64,000 nt of DNA, taken from an uncultured Lachnospiraceae bacterium (GTDB lineage: Bacteria > Bacillota > Clostridia > Lachnospirales > Lachnospiraceae). This document shows positions 8,361 through 17,241 of the stretch, one piece after another. The DNA lies in assembly GCA_947164605.1 (NCBI GenBank), contig CAMUXE010000013.1, forward strand, positions 1 to 64,000, written 5' to 3'. Numbering within the stretch: position 1 is the stretch's first letter; every line of letters begins with the position of its first letter. Below the pieces are notes generated by a model, which did no database searches, was not told the origin of the DNA, and saw only the letters and a list, made by a program, of their open reading frames with translations. The position numbers and the translations under genes are program-made.

Positions 8361-9542
8361 TTAGTGGTGGAATAATCTCATTCCTGTGAATGCCATAACG
8401 ATACCGTGCTTGTTGCAAGCCTCGATAACATTGTCATCTCTGATTGATCCGCCTGGCTCAGCGATATACTTAACACCACTCTTTACAGCACGCTCAATAT
8501 TGTCACCAAATGGGAAGAATGCATCTGAGCCAAGAGCTACATCTGTATTCTTAGCAAGCCATTCTTTCTTCTCTTCTGCTGTGAATACTTCTGGCTTAGA
8601 TGTGAATACTCTCTCCCAAGCGCCATCAGCTAAAAGATCCATGTACTCATCACCGATGTAGAGGTCAATTGCATTGTCACGATCTGCCTTACCAAGATCA
8701 GCCTTGAATGGAAGATTGAGAACCTTTGGATTCTGTCTTAAGAACCAGTTGTCAGCCTTAGAGCCTGCAAGTCTTGTACAGTGAATTCTAGACTGCTGTC
8801 CAGCACCGATACCGATTGCCTGTCCACCCTTTACATAACATACTGAATTTGACTGTGTGTACTTTAAAGTGATAAGAGCTATAACAAGATCAATCTTAGC
8901 CTGCTCTGTGAATTCATTCTTCTCAGTTACGATATTATCAAAAAGGTCCTTGCTAACCTTGTAGTTATTTCTTCCCTGCTCGAAAGTTACACCAAATACC
9001 TGCTTTCTCTCGATTTCTTCTGGAACGTAGCTAGGATCGATCTTGATGATATTGTAGTTGCCCTTCTTCTTAGACTTAAGAATCTCAAGAGCATCATCAT
9101 CATAGTCAGGAGCGATAACACCGTCAGACACCTCATGCTGAATAAGCTTTGCTGTAGCAAGATCACACTTGTCTGAGAGTGAGATGAAATCACCGAAAGA
9201 TGACATTCTATCAGCGCCTCTAGCTCTAGCATAAGCACAAGCAAGTGGTGAAAGCTCACCAATTTCAGGATCAACCCAGTAAATCTTCTTTAAAACATCA
9301 TCGAGTGGAAGTCCTACTGCAGCGCCAGCTGGAGATACATGCTTAAATGAAGTAGCTGCTGGAAGGCCTGTTGCCTCCTTAAGCTCCTTAACTAACTGCC
9401 ATCCGTTGAGGGCATCAAGGAAGTTGATGTATCCTGGTCTTCCGTTAAGAATCTCAACTGGAAGCTCTGCATTGCCTTCCATAAAGATTCTTGATGGCTT
9501 CTGATTTGGGTTACAACCATACTTTAACTGAAATTCGTTCAT
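8361..9542 (-). CDS. purH: stand-alone AICAR transformylase (PurH C-terminal activity)
   Basis: It transfers the formyl group from 10-formyl-THF to AICAR, giving FAICAR in purine synthesis. Bacterial PurH is usually fused to an IMP cyclohydrolase domain; this 393-residue protein has only the transformylase half. The catalytic Lys-His pair appears in SFKHVSPAGAAVG, with YTQSNSVCYVKGGQAIGIGAGQQSR and a C-terminal AEPGGSIRDDNVIEACNKHGI. The missing cyclohydrolase is supplied by purO about 85 bp upstream, on the same strand and under the same ZTP riboswitch. AAAGGAG precedes the ATG. Confidence 0.95.
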   Translation of the reverse strand: MNEFQLKYGCNPNQKPSRIFMEGNAELPVEILNGRPGYINFLDALNGWQLVKELKEATGLPAATSFKHVSPAGAAVGLPLDDVLKKIYWVDPEIGELSPLACAYARARGADRMSSFGDFISLSDKCDLATAKLIQHEVSDGVIAPDYDDDALEILKSKKKGNYNIIKIDPSYVPEEIERKQVFGVTFEQGRNNYKVSKDLFDNIVTEKNEFTEQAKIDLVIALITLKYTQSNSVCYVKGGQAIGIGAGQQSRIHCTRLAGSKADNWFLRQNPKVLNLPFKADLGKADRDNAIDLYIGDEYMDLLADGAWERVFTSKPEVFTAEEKKEWLAKNTDVALGSDAFFPFGDNIERAVKSGVKYIAEPGGSIRDDNVIEACNKHGIVMAFTGMRLFHH

Positions 9543-9627
9543 TATAGTCTCCTTTATTAATGATATAAAATCCGCATCCTGCGGTGTTTAAAGCTTTATC
9601 TAATTATCCTACTTATCTTCTTGATAA

Positions 9628-10338
9628 TTACTTATTCTTGTTTATGATTCTAGTCTCGTATGAACCATCATCAATCTTTACAAATCTTACGAATAAAGAA
9701 ACCTTGTTAGCCTCATTGAGGTTGTTCCAGATAAGGTTTGTGAACTCGTCGATATTACCCTCGATCTTTACTGGTGTTGGCTCACCCTCAAAGCTTGGAA
9801 GTGGGTTGCCGTCTCCCATATATGTGTGGATGAAGTGACCCTCACCATTCTTTGGATTGTCATATGAGAATGTGTAACGGTTACACTCTGCTCCGTCACC
9901 ACGGTTGCTCTTTAAGATTGAAAGGCTGTAGTCATAGCCGTCAGCAAAGTTCATGATACCTGAAATTCTAGGTGTGAAGTTTGGTTCATCTGGCTCGAAC
10001 TTTCTTGTTCTGAGTGCCTGCTCAAATGTCTTGCCTTCCTTCATAAGGTCATAGATTGTATCTGTCTGATCACCGTTAGTAACAATTGTTGTATCACCAA
10101 GAACTCTTACTGGTGCATAGATAATAAGGCTTGGATCTGTGAGCTTGCTTGGATCAAAGGCCTGTGTTCTGATACCTTCGCCATCCTCAACAAAGACTCT
10201 GTTACGGCTGTTCTCACTTCTACCCATGATAAAGTAAGCTGATACTGCGTACTTTCCATCGCTAGATCTTCCAAGAACGATTCCTCTTCCTGGATAATCA
10301 CATCCTGATAATTCCTTCTCAAGTAACTGTACTTCCAT
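9628..10338 (-). CDS. purO: archaeal-type IMP cyclohydrolase
   Basis: It closes FAICAR to IMP, the last purine step. The 236-residue protein matches the PurO family: GRGIVLGRSSDGKYAVSAYF, SRNRVFVEDGEG, TNGDQTDTIYD, FTPRISGI and the C-terminal NNLNEANKVSLFVRF. This family is typical of archaea and occurs in clostridia whose AICAR transformylase is unfused, as here. The ATG at 10338 is chosen because GGAGG stands five bases before it; the frame stays open further upstream only because it runs into the riboswitch terminator, which is not protein-coding. The gene is first in the purO-purH unit. Confidence 0.93.
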   Translation of the reverse strand: MEVQLLEKELSGCDYPGRGIVLGRSSDGKYAVSAYFIMGRSENSRNRVFVEDGEGIRTQAFDPSKLTDPSLIIYAPVRVLGDTTIVTNGDQTDTIYDLMKEGKTFEQALRTRKFEPDEPNFTPRISGIMNFADGYDYSLSILKSNRGDGAECNRYTFSYDNPKNGEGHFIHTYMGDGNPLPSFEGEPTPVKIEGNIDEFTNLIWNNLNEANKVSLFVRFVKIDDGSYETRIINKNK

Positions 10339-10356
10339 ATTTACCTCCAATTCAGC

Positions 10357-10401
10357 AAAAAGACCGCCTGAGCAGCCTAATAATAGGTTGCCCAGGCGGT
10401 C
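10357..10401 (-). terminator. riboswitch-controlled intrinsic terminator before purO
   Basis: A strong stem (GACCGCC...GGCGGTC, about 16 paired positions) is followed by TTTTTG, ending about 20 bases before the purO start. Its 5' arm is the CCGCCTGGGC pseudoknot strand of the ZTP aptamer, so ligand binding and terminator formation are mutually exclusive. Confidence 0.9.
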
Positions 10402-10512
10402 GGCTTTTTTAATCAGATCAGTATCCTGACCGCATTGACATATCATACTCCCTGTGGGTTATCCCACACAAAATTATTATAATTTTGATTTCCGCCAGTC
10501 GTACGACAACTG
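10388..10512 (-). ncRNA. ZTP (pfl) riboswitch
   Basis: The minus strand shows the pfl hallmarks in order: CGACTGGCGG, a variable stem, GTGGGATAACCCAC followed by GGGAG, a variable linker, and CCGCCTGGGC at the 3' end. This RNA binds ZMP/ZTP, the AICAR nucleotides that build up when 10-formyl-THF is short. Here it precedes purO and the AICAR transformylase, which consume the ligand. The 3' conserved strand doubles as the 5' arm of the terminator, so ZTP should release termination and turn the genes on. Confidence 0.93.
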
Positions 10513-10517
10513 ATAAG

Positions 10518-10546
10518 ATGATACATCATTTGACGAAAAATTTCTA
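10518..10546 (-). promoter_or_regulatory. sigma-A type promoter for purO-purH
   Basis: TAGAAA (10541-10546), a 17-base gap and TATCAT (10518-10523) on the minus strand place transcription start near 10511, exactly at the 5' end of the riboswitch and after the pheA stop. Confidence 0.6.
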
Positions 10547-10565
10547 GTCCTAATTAATAAATACT

Positions 10566-11693
10566 TTAATAATTACCAAGAAGCTTTATAGACTCAGCTT
10601 CCTCCTCGATTCCACGCATAGCATTCATAACGCAAGGGTCATCAATGTTTCCTGTAAAATCAACAAAGAACCTATAATCCCAATTTTTGCTCTCCAATGG
10701 TCTAGATTCGATTTTTGTCATATTGAGTCCGTTATAGATTATGTGGCTCAAGAGATTGTAGAGTGTTCCTGCCTCATTCTTGGTCTCAAAAACAATACTC
10801 ATCTTGTTTGCTGTCTTTACAAACTTTCTCTTATTGGTAACTATCACAAATCTGGTTGTGTTATTTACATTGTCATTGACCTTTTCTTTAAGCACTTCCA
10901 GACCATAAACCTTAGCTGCCTCCATACTGGCAATTGCAACATGGGTAGGATCAGCCTCATCAAGTACCTTCTTTGCAGAGAGTGCTGTGTTTGGTGTTGA
11001 GATTTTAACCCAATCCTTGTGATTATCAAGGAATTTCTCGCACTGCATAAGACCCTGTGGGTGTGAATAGACTGTTGTAACTTTATTGATATCTGCTCCC
11101 TTAAGTCCTAAAAGAGCATGCTCTACTGGGACATAAGTCTCTGCAACAATATAATTGTTGTACTCCTGCAAAAGATCATAGACTCCAGAAACTATGCCAG
11201 TTGTCGAGTTATCAATTGGAAGAACTGCATAATCTGCCTTGCCATCCTTGACATAATCCATTGCATCACGCCAAGTCTGCACATTGAAGGAGTCGACATC
11301 ATTGCCAAAGAACTGTTTCATAGCTATGTATGAATATGCTCCTGGTACTCCCTGATATACAACCTTGACTCCATCTGTTTCAATTTTATCTACAGCTTCA
11401 TAAGGCTCTCTCAAAGACTGAGTAGTCTCTTCCATCAAGCGATACTGACCCTTTCTGGAATTTGCCATAATCTGTGAGAAAAGGTCATCTACAGCATGGA
11501 CATTTTCTTTACACTTGACCATCTTTGTGATGGACTCAAGTTTCTGCTTCTCCCTCTCTGGGTCCAATACTTTTTTTCCAGTCTGAATCTTGTACTCAGC
11601 AACCTCACCTGTGAGTTTCATTCTCTTTTCAAACAGGTCAACCAACTGCTGATCTATCTCATCAATCTGTGATCTAATCGCACCTAAATCCAC
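10566..11693 (-). CDS. pheA: bifunctional chorismate mutase/prephenate dehydratase (P-protein)
   Basis: It converts chorismate through prephenate to phenylpyruvate for phenylalanine synthesis. An AroQ chorismate mutase domain opens the protein (IRSQIDEIDQQLVDLFEKRM, LDPEREKQ), a prephenate dehydratase domain follows (VVYQGVPGAYSYIA, LPIDNSTTGIV, NNTTRFVIV), and an ACT domain closes it (SIVFETKNEAGTLYNLL, TKIESRP), the usual site of phenylalanine inhibition. The start is GTG at 11693, with AGGAGG six bases upstream; the frame is open further back but crosses the divergent gene's promoter and shows no domain. Length is 375 residues, normal for the family. Confidence 0.95.
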   Translation of the reverse strand: MDLGAIRSQIDEIDQQLVDLFEKRMKLTGEVAEYKIQTGKKVLDPEREKQKLESITKMVKCKENVHAVDDLFSQIMANSRKGQYRLMEETTQSLREPYEAVDKIETDGVKVVYQGVPGAYSYIAMKQFFGNDVDSFNVQTWRDAMDYVKDGKADYAVLPIDNSTTGIVSGVYDLLQEYNNYIVAETYVPVEHALLGLKGADINKVTTVYSHPQGLMQCEKFLDNHKDWVKISTPNTALSAKKVLDEADPTHVAIASMEAAKVYGLEVLKEKVNDNVNNTTRFVIVTNKRKFVKTANKMSIVFETKNEAGTLYNLLSHIIYNGLNMTKIESRPLESKNWDYRFFVDFTGNIDDPCVMNAMRGIEEEAESIKLLGNY

Positions 11694-11778
11694 TTTAATC
11701 CTCCTGCATGAGCCAAATGGCTTTTTAACTATATCTTTTATAATTAACCTAGGTATTTTAACATATACTAGGGCTTTT

Positions 11779-11788
11779 ATGCTATAAT
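11779..11788 (+). promoter_or_regulatory. extended -10 promoter for the DUF5050-like gene
   Basis: ATGCTATAAT forms an extended -10 element (TG-n-TATAAT, 11780-11788). There is no good -35, as expected for this promoter class. Transcription would start near 11795, about 50 bases before the ATG. Confidence 0.55.
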
Positions 11789-11844
11789 ATTTACACATAA
11801 AAACAATTATTGACGCCACATTTTTTAAATAGGGAGTTTTTAAT

Positions 11845-12864
11845 ATGAAATCAAAAACTAAAAAAATCATTATTTTGATAGTTATTCTCCTATTCTTCAT
11901 AGGAGATTTTGTTCTATACCAGTATCTACACCGTTTTATCTACAATAATGACACCGCAGTCGGAAACACCACCGGCAATCTCATGAATGGAGGCAGGTTC
12001 TGCGAGGTCGATGGAAAAATTTATTTTTCAAATCCAGCCGACGACGATGCCCTCTACAGGATGAATTCTGACTGTTCTTCAATCAAGAAACTATCTTCAG
12101 ACAAGGCAACAGCAATCAATGTCTATGGCAAATACGTCTACTATGTAAAAAATAACTTTTCAAGAACTGCAATTGAGATGGGCACAAGAACTAATATGTA
12201 TGGTGTCATGAGAATAAACACTGATGGTACAAGCCTAACTGATTTAGATGACACAAAATCCAAATCAGCAGTCCTTTCCGGCAATTATGTATTCTATGAA
12301 CACTACAATGATACAGATGGCCTTAAACTCTATAAGGTCAAAATTGATGGAAAGAGCAATGTCCAGGTTCTCGACTACAGCATTGATACAAGCAGCATCT
12401 TTAAGAACAAGATTTTTTACATCAATAAAGAAGCCAAAAATAACATATATTCAATGGACACAAAGACCGGCAATATTTCCTTAGAATACGAGGCCAATGC
12501 TTTTAAGCCCGACTGTTCAGCTGATTATCTCTACTATATTGATTTGAGCAAGAACTATGCCCTTATGAGGGTAAACCGTTCCAACAAGACCCTTGAACAG
12601 GTCTACGCCTCTGACACAGACAAGGTTATAAACTATAACAGAAGTGAAAACAAAATATACTTTGTACTTGAAGGTGACAATTCCGGCCTATACAGAATGA
12701 ACCTAAACGGCAGCTCTGTTGAAAAAGTCACTGGCGGCAATATTTCAGAAGTCTACTGCACTTCACAGTACACTTTCTTTATAGACTTTAAGGGTAATAC
12801 CCTTATGAGAATACCGACAGATGGCCCTATCACCAAAATACAGAATTTTTACGTAAAAAACTAA
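11845..12864 (+). CDS. membrane-anchored DUF5050-like protein
   Basis: A single N-terminal transmembrane helix (about 8-27) anchors an extracytoplasmic domain made of repeated short units with the pattern GKIYFSNPADDDALYRMNSD and GKYVYYVKNN, typical of DUF5050 and beta-propeller-like repeats. The function of the family is unknown. GGGAG lies before the ATG. The last sense codons AAA AAC form, with the preceding A, the heptamer A AAA AAC immediately before the TAA stop, and an open Gln/Asn/Pro/Gly-rich reading frame continues in the -1 frame for 42 codons. Convergent nfnB lies downstream. Confidence 0.8.
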   Translation: MKSKTKKIIILIVILLFFIGDFVLYQYLHRFIYNNDTAVGNTTGNLMNGGRFCEVDGKIYFSNPADDDALYRMNSDCSSIKKLSSDKATAINVYGKYVYYVKNNFSRTAIEMGTRTNMYGVMRINTDGTSLTDLDDTKSKSAVLSGNYVFYEHYNDTDGLKLYKVKIDGKSNVQVLDYSIDTSSIFKNKIFYINKEAKNNIYSMDTKTGNISLEYEANAFKPDCSADYLYYIDLSKNYALMRVNRSNKTLEQVYASDTDKVINYNRSENKIYFVLEGDNSGLYRMNLNGSSVEKVTGGNISEVYCTSQYTFFIDFKGNTLMRIPTDGPITKIQNFYVKN

Positions 12865-12989
12865 AAGCAACTCAGACACCTTACGGTAATTCCATGAATT
12901 CAGCTCAGACACCTTATGGCCAGCCTCAGAATTTTAACCAGACTGTTAGCAATCCAGGCAATTACAATCAGCCAGGCCAGCAGCAGTAA
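12855..12989 (+). other. possible -1 frameshift site and Q/N/P/G-rich tail
   Basis: A AAA AAC (12855-12861) is in the right phase for a tandem -1 slip and is directly followed by a stop. After a -1 slip the ribosome would read 42 codons, L-K-A-T-Q-T-P-Y-G and onward, to a TAA at 12987-12989. The tail holds two copies of QTPYG encoded by a 33-bp-spaced direct repeat, and its composition looks like a real low-complexity C-terminus. I see no strong downstream stem-loop. The alternative is an ordinary one-base deletion in the six-A run. Confidence 0.45.
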
Positions 12990-13078
12990 GCTTTAAAGTC
13001 AAGCTAATTGAATTTAAAAATCCTATCAAAGAATTAAAGGCTATTAAACATTAAGCTTAATATTTAAAAAACAAAAAA

Positions 13079-13113
13079 GCAGAAGACAGGTCATTTAAAG
13101 ACCTGTCTTCTGC
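13079..13113. terminator. bidirectional terminator between DUF5050-like gene and nfnB
   Basis: A perfect 14-bp stem GCAGAAGACAGGTC/GACCTGTCTTCTGC is flanked by an A-run on the left and CTTTTTATTTT on the right, so it can stop transcription from both convergent genes. Confidence 0.92.
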
Positions 13114-13140
13114 CTTTTTATTTTCTAAAATAAAATCCTT

Positions 13141-14526
13141 TTATTTTGCGCTCAAGTACTCATCAATACCCTTAGCTGCAGCCTTACCAGCGCCCATAGC
13201 GAGGATAACTGTAGCTGCGCCTGTTACAGCATCACCACCGGCATAAACAGCCTCTTTGCTTGTCTTGCCATCTGCCTCGTCAGCTACGATACATTTTCTC
13301 TTATTGATCTCGAGACCCTTAGTTGTTGAACTGATAAGTGGATTTGGAGATGTACCAAGTGCCATAATTACTGCATCAAGTTCGATTGTGAACTCTGATC
13401 CTTCAACCTCAACCGGCTTTCTTCTGCCAGATGCATCAGGCTCGCCAAGCTCCATCTTAACGCACTTCATGCCTGTAACATTACCATCATCGTCTGTGAT
13501 AATTTCAACAGGATTTGTGAGGAGATCAAAGATGATACCTTCTTCCTTAGCGTGATGTACTTCCTCAGCTCTTGCTGGAAGCTCAGCCTCAGATCTACGA
13601 TATACTACGTGAACTTCAGCGCCAAGTCTTAAAGCTGTTCTAGCAGCATCCATAGCAACGTTACCACCACCTACGATAGCAACTCTCTTGAATGATGCTA
13701 TAGGAGTATCATAATTCTCATCAAAAGCCTTCATAAGGTTACTTCTTGTGAGATACTCATTAGCTGAGAATACGCTGTTAGCGTTCTCACCTGGTATACC
13801 CATAAATCTTGGAAGTCCAGCACCTGAACCTACATAAACTGCATCAAATCCTTCTTCTTCAAGGAGCTGATCAATTGTTACAGAACGTCCGATTACAACA
13901 TTTGTCTCAATCTTAACGCCTAACTTCTTAACATTTTCAACTTCATGAGCAACTACTGTGCTCTTTGGAAGTCTGAACTCTGGAATACCATATACAAGTA
14001 CACCACCTGGCTGATGAAGAGCTTCAAAGATAGTAACATCATATCCAGCCTTTGCAAGATCTCCAGCACATGTAAGTCCTGAAGGGCCTGAACCTATAAC
14101 AGCTACCTTCTTGCCATTCTTCTCCTTAGCTGGCTCAAGTTCTACATTGTTCTCTCTAGCATAATCAGCTACAAATCTCTCAAGCTTACCGATAGAAACG
14201 GCCTCACCCTTGATACCTCTTACACACTTACCTTCACACTGGCTCTCCTGTGGGCATACACGACCACATACAGCTGGAAGTGCCGATGACTCGCTGATAA
14301 TCTTGTAAGCCTGCTCGAAATCACCATTCTTTACCTGCTCGACAAATGCTGGGATATTGATAGATACTGGGCATCCCTCGATACATCTAGCATTCTTACA
14401 GTTAAGACATCTTGTAGCCTCTTCCATTGCCTCTTCCTTAGTGTAACCAAGGCAAACCTCTTCAAAATTTTTATTTCTGACATTCGGCTCCTGCTCTTTA
14501 ACAGGCACTTTCTTTAAAACGTCCAT
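13141..14526 (-). CDS. nfnB: NfnB large subunit (glutamate synthase small-chain/NADPH oxidoreductase fold)
   Basis: With NfnA it forms the electron-bifurcating NADH-dependent reduced ferredoxin:NADP+ oxidoreductase. The N-terminus holds cysteines for two [4Fe-4S] clusters (CLNCKNARCIEGCP and CGRVCPQESQCEGKCV). Then come an FAD loop (VAVIGSGPSGLTCAGDLA), GYDVTIFEALHQPGG, and a second nucleotide loop (AIVGGGNVAMDAARTALRLG) before the C-terminal GDAVTGAATVILAMGAG. The same fold occurs in GltD, but the partner 26 bp upstream is NfnA rather than a large glutamate synthase. AGTGAGG precedes the ATG. Length is 461 residues, as expected. Confidence 0.93.
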   Translation of the reverse strand: MDVLKKVPVKEQEPNVRNKNFEEVCLGYTKEEAMEEATRCLNCKNARCIEGCPVSINIPAFVEQVKNGDFEQAYKIISESSALPAVCGRVCPQESQCEGKCVRGIKGEAVSIGKLERFVADYARENNVELEPAKEKNGKKVAVIGSGPSGLTCAGDLAKAGYDVTIFEALHQPGGVLVYGIPEFRLPKSTVVAHEVENVKKLGVKIETNVVIGRSVTIDQLLEEEGFDAVYVGSGAGLPRFMGIPGENANSVFSANEYLTRSNLMKAFDENYDTPIASFKRVAIVGGGNVAMDAARTALRLGAEVHVVYRRSEAELPARAEEVHHAKEEGIIFDLLTNPVEIITDDDGNVTGMKCVKMELGEPDASGRRKPVEVEGSEFTIELDAVIMALGTSPNPLISSTTKGLEINKRKCIVADEADGKTSKEAVYAGGDAVTGAATVILAMGAGKAAAKGIDEYLSAK

Positions 14527-14552
14527 TATATTGACCTCACTTATCTATAAAA

Positions 14553-15440
14553 TTAACCATTGCACTGACCACATCCACCGTGATGTGTGTCACCCTCTGT
14601 AAGACGAAGCATAGCTCTGCCCTCTTCTGTCTTATAAGTTCTCTGACGCTTCATAGCCTGATCAAAATCAACTAAGTGACCATCAAACTCTGGTCCGTCT
14701 ACACATGCAAATTTAATCTCTTCGCCAACCTGAAGTCTGCAAGCACCGCACATACCTGTACCGTCAACCATGATAGGGTTCATACTTACAACTGTTGGGA
14801 TTTCAAGCTCCTTAGTAAGAAGACATACAAATTTCATCATGATCAATGGTCCGATAGCGATACATCTGTCGTACTTCTTTCCCTGATTCTGTACAAGATC
14901 TCTAAGTACATCAGTACCCATGCCCTTTCTCACATATGAACCATCATCTGTTGTGATATAGAGGTGATCACCTGCAACTGCTCTGAGCTCATCCTCAAGG
15001 ATAAGTAAATCCTTGTTCTTAGAACCTACGATTACATCACAATTAACTCCATGTTCAAATAACCACTTAACCTGTGGATATACAGGTGCAGTACCTACAC
15101 CACCAGCTACAAATACGATATTCATCTTCTTGAGCTCTTCAATATCAGTCTCAACAAGATCTGATGGGTGTCCAAGAGGTCCTACTACATCTTCAAAATA
15201 ATCGCCAGCCTTTAAGTCTGCCATTCTTGTAGTAGAAACGCCTACGCTCTGGAATACAATAGTAACTGTTCCCTTCTCTCTGTCATAATCACAGATAGTG
15301 AGTGGAATTCTCTCTCCCTTCTCATCCATCTTTACGATTACAAACTGTCCTGGCTCACAATGTTCTACAACTCTTGGAGCTTCGACATCCATAAGATAGA
15401 TCTTCTCAGCAAGTTTTTCTGCTTTTAAAATCTTGTACAT
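14553..15440 (-). CDS. nfnA: NfnA small subunit (FAD/[2Fe-2S], ferredoxin-NADP reductase fold)
   Basis: The small subunit resembles dihydroorotate dehydrogenase electron-transfer subunits: a flavin domain (GQFVIVKMDEKGERIPLTI), an NAD domain (NIVFVAGGVGTAPVYPQVKW) and a C-terminal [2Fe-2S] site with Cys in DGTGMCGACRL and KFACVDGPEF. A His-Gly-Gly-Cys-Gly tail closes it. Residues near the FAD are those of the NAD(H)-side partner in NfnAB. The ATG at 15440 is preferred over one six bases upstream because GAGG is then seven bases away. It is co-directional with nfnB and probably translated with it. Confidence 0.93.
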   Translation of the reverse strand: MYKILKAEKLAEKIYLMDVEAPRVVEHCEPGQFVIVKMDEKGERIPLTICDYDREKGTVTIVFQSVGVSTTRMADLKAGDYFEDVVGPLGHPSDLVETDIEELKKMNIVFVAGGVGTAPVYPQVKWLFEHGVNCDVIVGSKNKDLLILEDELRAVAGDHLYITTDDGSYVRKGMGTDVLRDLVQNQGKKYDRCIAIGPLIMMKFVCLLTKELEIPTVVSMNPIMVDGTGMCGACRLQVGEEIKFACVDGPEFDGHLVDFDQAMKRQRTYKTEEGRAMLRLTEGDTHHGGCGQCNG

Positions 15441-15463
15441 GAACATACCTCACTTAAAAAATA

Positions 15464-17074
15464 TTAATATTTAACGGCTATGGTCTTACTTCCGTCCGAC
15501 TCAATCTTGTAGCACAGACCGTCCCTAACGCCTACACCGTAATATCCATCAACTGTTGTCGTGTTACCATCTCTGATATCCACTCTGATTGTGTAGATTT
15601 CAATGCCATCAATTATTGTCTTAGTCTGGTAAACAAAATTTGCATTTCCAGGCTTACCAACTAATCTGGCATTTTCATCTATTATGTATAACTGCTGCAT
15701 TCTGGCCTTAAGCAGAGTCTCTGCCTGCTCATATGTATAAGCATTGCCAGATGTCACAGTGACACTCTTTCTCGCCACACTGCCGACCTTACCACTCTTT
15801 GTAATTACTACTGCTGAGAGCACATAGGAGCCTTCAGACAGCTTGAATCCCTCTTCAGTATACTTCTTAGAAGTCTTGTCAGGAGTAGTTCCATCAGTTG
15901 TGTAATATGCAACATTGCCAGTTCCAATATTTGTTATCTTGATCACAGTATCTGTTGTCAATACTGAATCAGATATGGCAAATACTGGTGCTGCAGGTCC
16001 CAGTGTTGAAATGATGTACTCCAACTCCAGCACTTTAGATGCTACGTTGTGCTCATCCACTGAGATTACTTTAACTTTTACCTTATTCTTCTTGATATCT
16101 ATAGGTTTGTCATATCTTGTTGACTTTAAATCCGGCTCAGAGCCATCAATTGTGTAATAGATAGCATTGTTATTGTTATCTATAAAGGTCAATGAAAATG
16201 CATCAAGATAAGATCCTGACTCAATAGACGGTATAGGCTGTGAAACCTCATACATCTTTAAGTCAGATTCAAGGCTTGTCTCAGCGTAATCTCTGATTAA
16301 TTGAGTCAGCTTCTCGCCTTCGTTATTGTCGTAATACAACTTTGCCAGCGCAGTCAGGGCCTTTTCATTATATTTGTCAGCCTTGAGTATAGTGCTTAAG
16401 ACATCCATGGCCTCATTCTTTTTGCCAAGAACTGAATATGCTGTATATAGAGTGTACATCATATCCACATCCTGTTTTCCAAGAGATGTGTCATAAGCCT
16501 GTGAAAGGTACTTTACAGCACCGTCATAATCACTCTTGGTGTAAGCCTTCATACCATGTTGAGTGAGATATGCATATGAATGGCTTCTGTTAGATCTGAT
16601 CATAAGCACTGTGGCAATCACCGCAAAAGCCATGAATACAAGAGCCAAAGTTACAGCAATCCAATACTTGTGTTTGCTCTCCTTATAAGGTGTGTAAGGA
16701 CTTATGATAGGCCCTTGCTCATCTTCTTCAATGCTTTTATCCTTGTCAGAATTATTGCTTTGCTTCTGGTCCTTAAACTCATCTTGGCCTTTGCCTTGAT
16801 TATTGTCCTGGGCTTTATTCTTAAGCTCATCCTGACCCATATATTTACTGCTAGAAGCACTTTCCGCTTCCTGTCCTATCAACTCTTTTGCAGTATTAAT
16901 TTCGTCATCGACAAGTTTTGAGAGTGAATTCATAACCTGATTTTCAAGCTCTTCTTCAGTGCTCTTATCAGTCTCACCTAAGTCACTGTCTTGTCCATAG
17001 CTAGCTTTGTTTATTGTGTAAGGTGCGGTCATATCCTTATCTTCATCAAACTCATTATAATTATCGTTTCTCAT
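15464..17074 (-). CDS. membrane-anchored TPR protein with chitobiase-type C-terminal domains
   Basis: A 536-residue protein. Residues 1-135 are acidic and disordered (many Asp, Glu, Gln, Lys) and probably cytoplasmic; a single transmembrane helix follows (YWIAVTLALVFMAFAVIATV). Outside lie TPR-like helices (AYLTQHGMKAYTKSDYDGAV, ALTALAKLYYDNNEGEKL), then two copies of the small CHB_HEX_C domain with YYTIDGSEPD and YYTTDGTTPD, and a C-terminal domain with YGVGVRDGLCYKIESDG. Such proteins are surface-exposed and of unknown function. The ATG has GGAGAG about 12 bases upstream. It is separated from nfnA by only 23 bp. Confidence 0.82.
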   Translation of the reverse strand: MRNDNYNEFDEDKDMTAPYTINKASYGQDSDLGETDKSTEEELENQVMNSLSKLVDDEINTAKELIGQEAESASSSKYMGQDELKNKAQDNNQGKGQDEFKDQKQSNNSDKDKSIEEDEQGPIISPYTPYKESKHKYWIAVTLALVFMAFAVIATVLMIRSNRSHSYAYLTQHGMKAYTKSDYDGAVKYLSQAYDTSLGKQDVDMMYTLYTAYSVLGKKNEAMDVLSTILKADKYNEKALTALAKLYYDNNEGEKLTQLIRDYAETSLESDLKMYEVSQPIPSIESGSYLDAFSLTFIDNNNNAIYYTIDGSEPDLKSTRYDKPIDIKKNKVKVKVISVDEHNVASKVLELEYIISTLGPAAPVFAISDSVLTTDTVIKITNIGTGNVAYYTTDGTTPDKTSKKYTEEGFKLSEGSYVLSAVVITKSGKVGSVARKSVTVTSGNAYTYEQAETLLKARMQQLYIIDENARLVGKPGNANFVYQTKTIIDGIEIYTIRVDIRDGNTTTVDGYYGVGVRDGLCYKIESDGSKTIAVKY

Positions 17075-17241
17075 TATTATTAATATCTCTCCAATTCAAA
17101 AGACGATAAATTTGATTTTCTCCCCTAATCTCCCGTCCGTACAATCATATAAAAGAATACAACTTTTAGCACATTTTTACAAGTCAATTAGGTATTTCCC
17201 CTTGTCTACATGTTAATTTTTTATTTATTTTAAAAACACAA

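Noticed and set aside
10339-10446. N-terminal extension of PurO reading through to an upstream start
   Set aside because: The extra sequence is the ZTP riboswitch 3' strand and terminator, and GGAGG is correctly placed for the ATG at 10338.
11694-11900. N-terminal extension of PheA
   Set aside because: It is hydrophobic and without homology, crosses the divergent gene's promoter, and the GTG at 11693 has AGGAGG at good spacing.
13141-15440. Glutamate synthase (GltBD) assignment
   Set aside because: No large GltB-type subunit is present; the partner is an FNR-like [2Fe-2S] subunit, which fits NfnAB.
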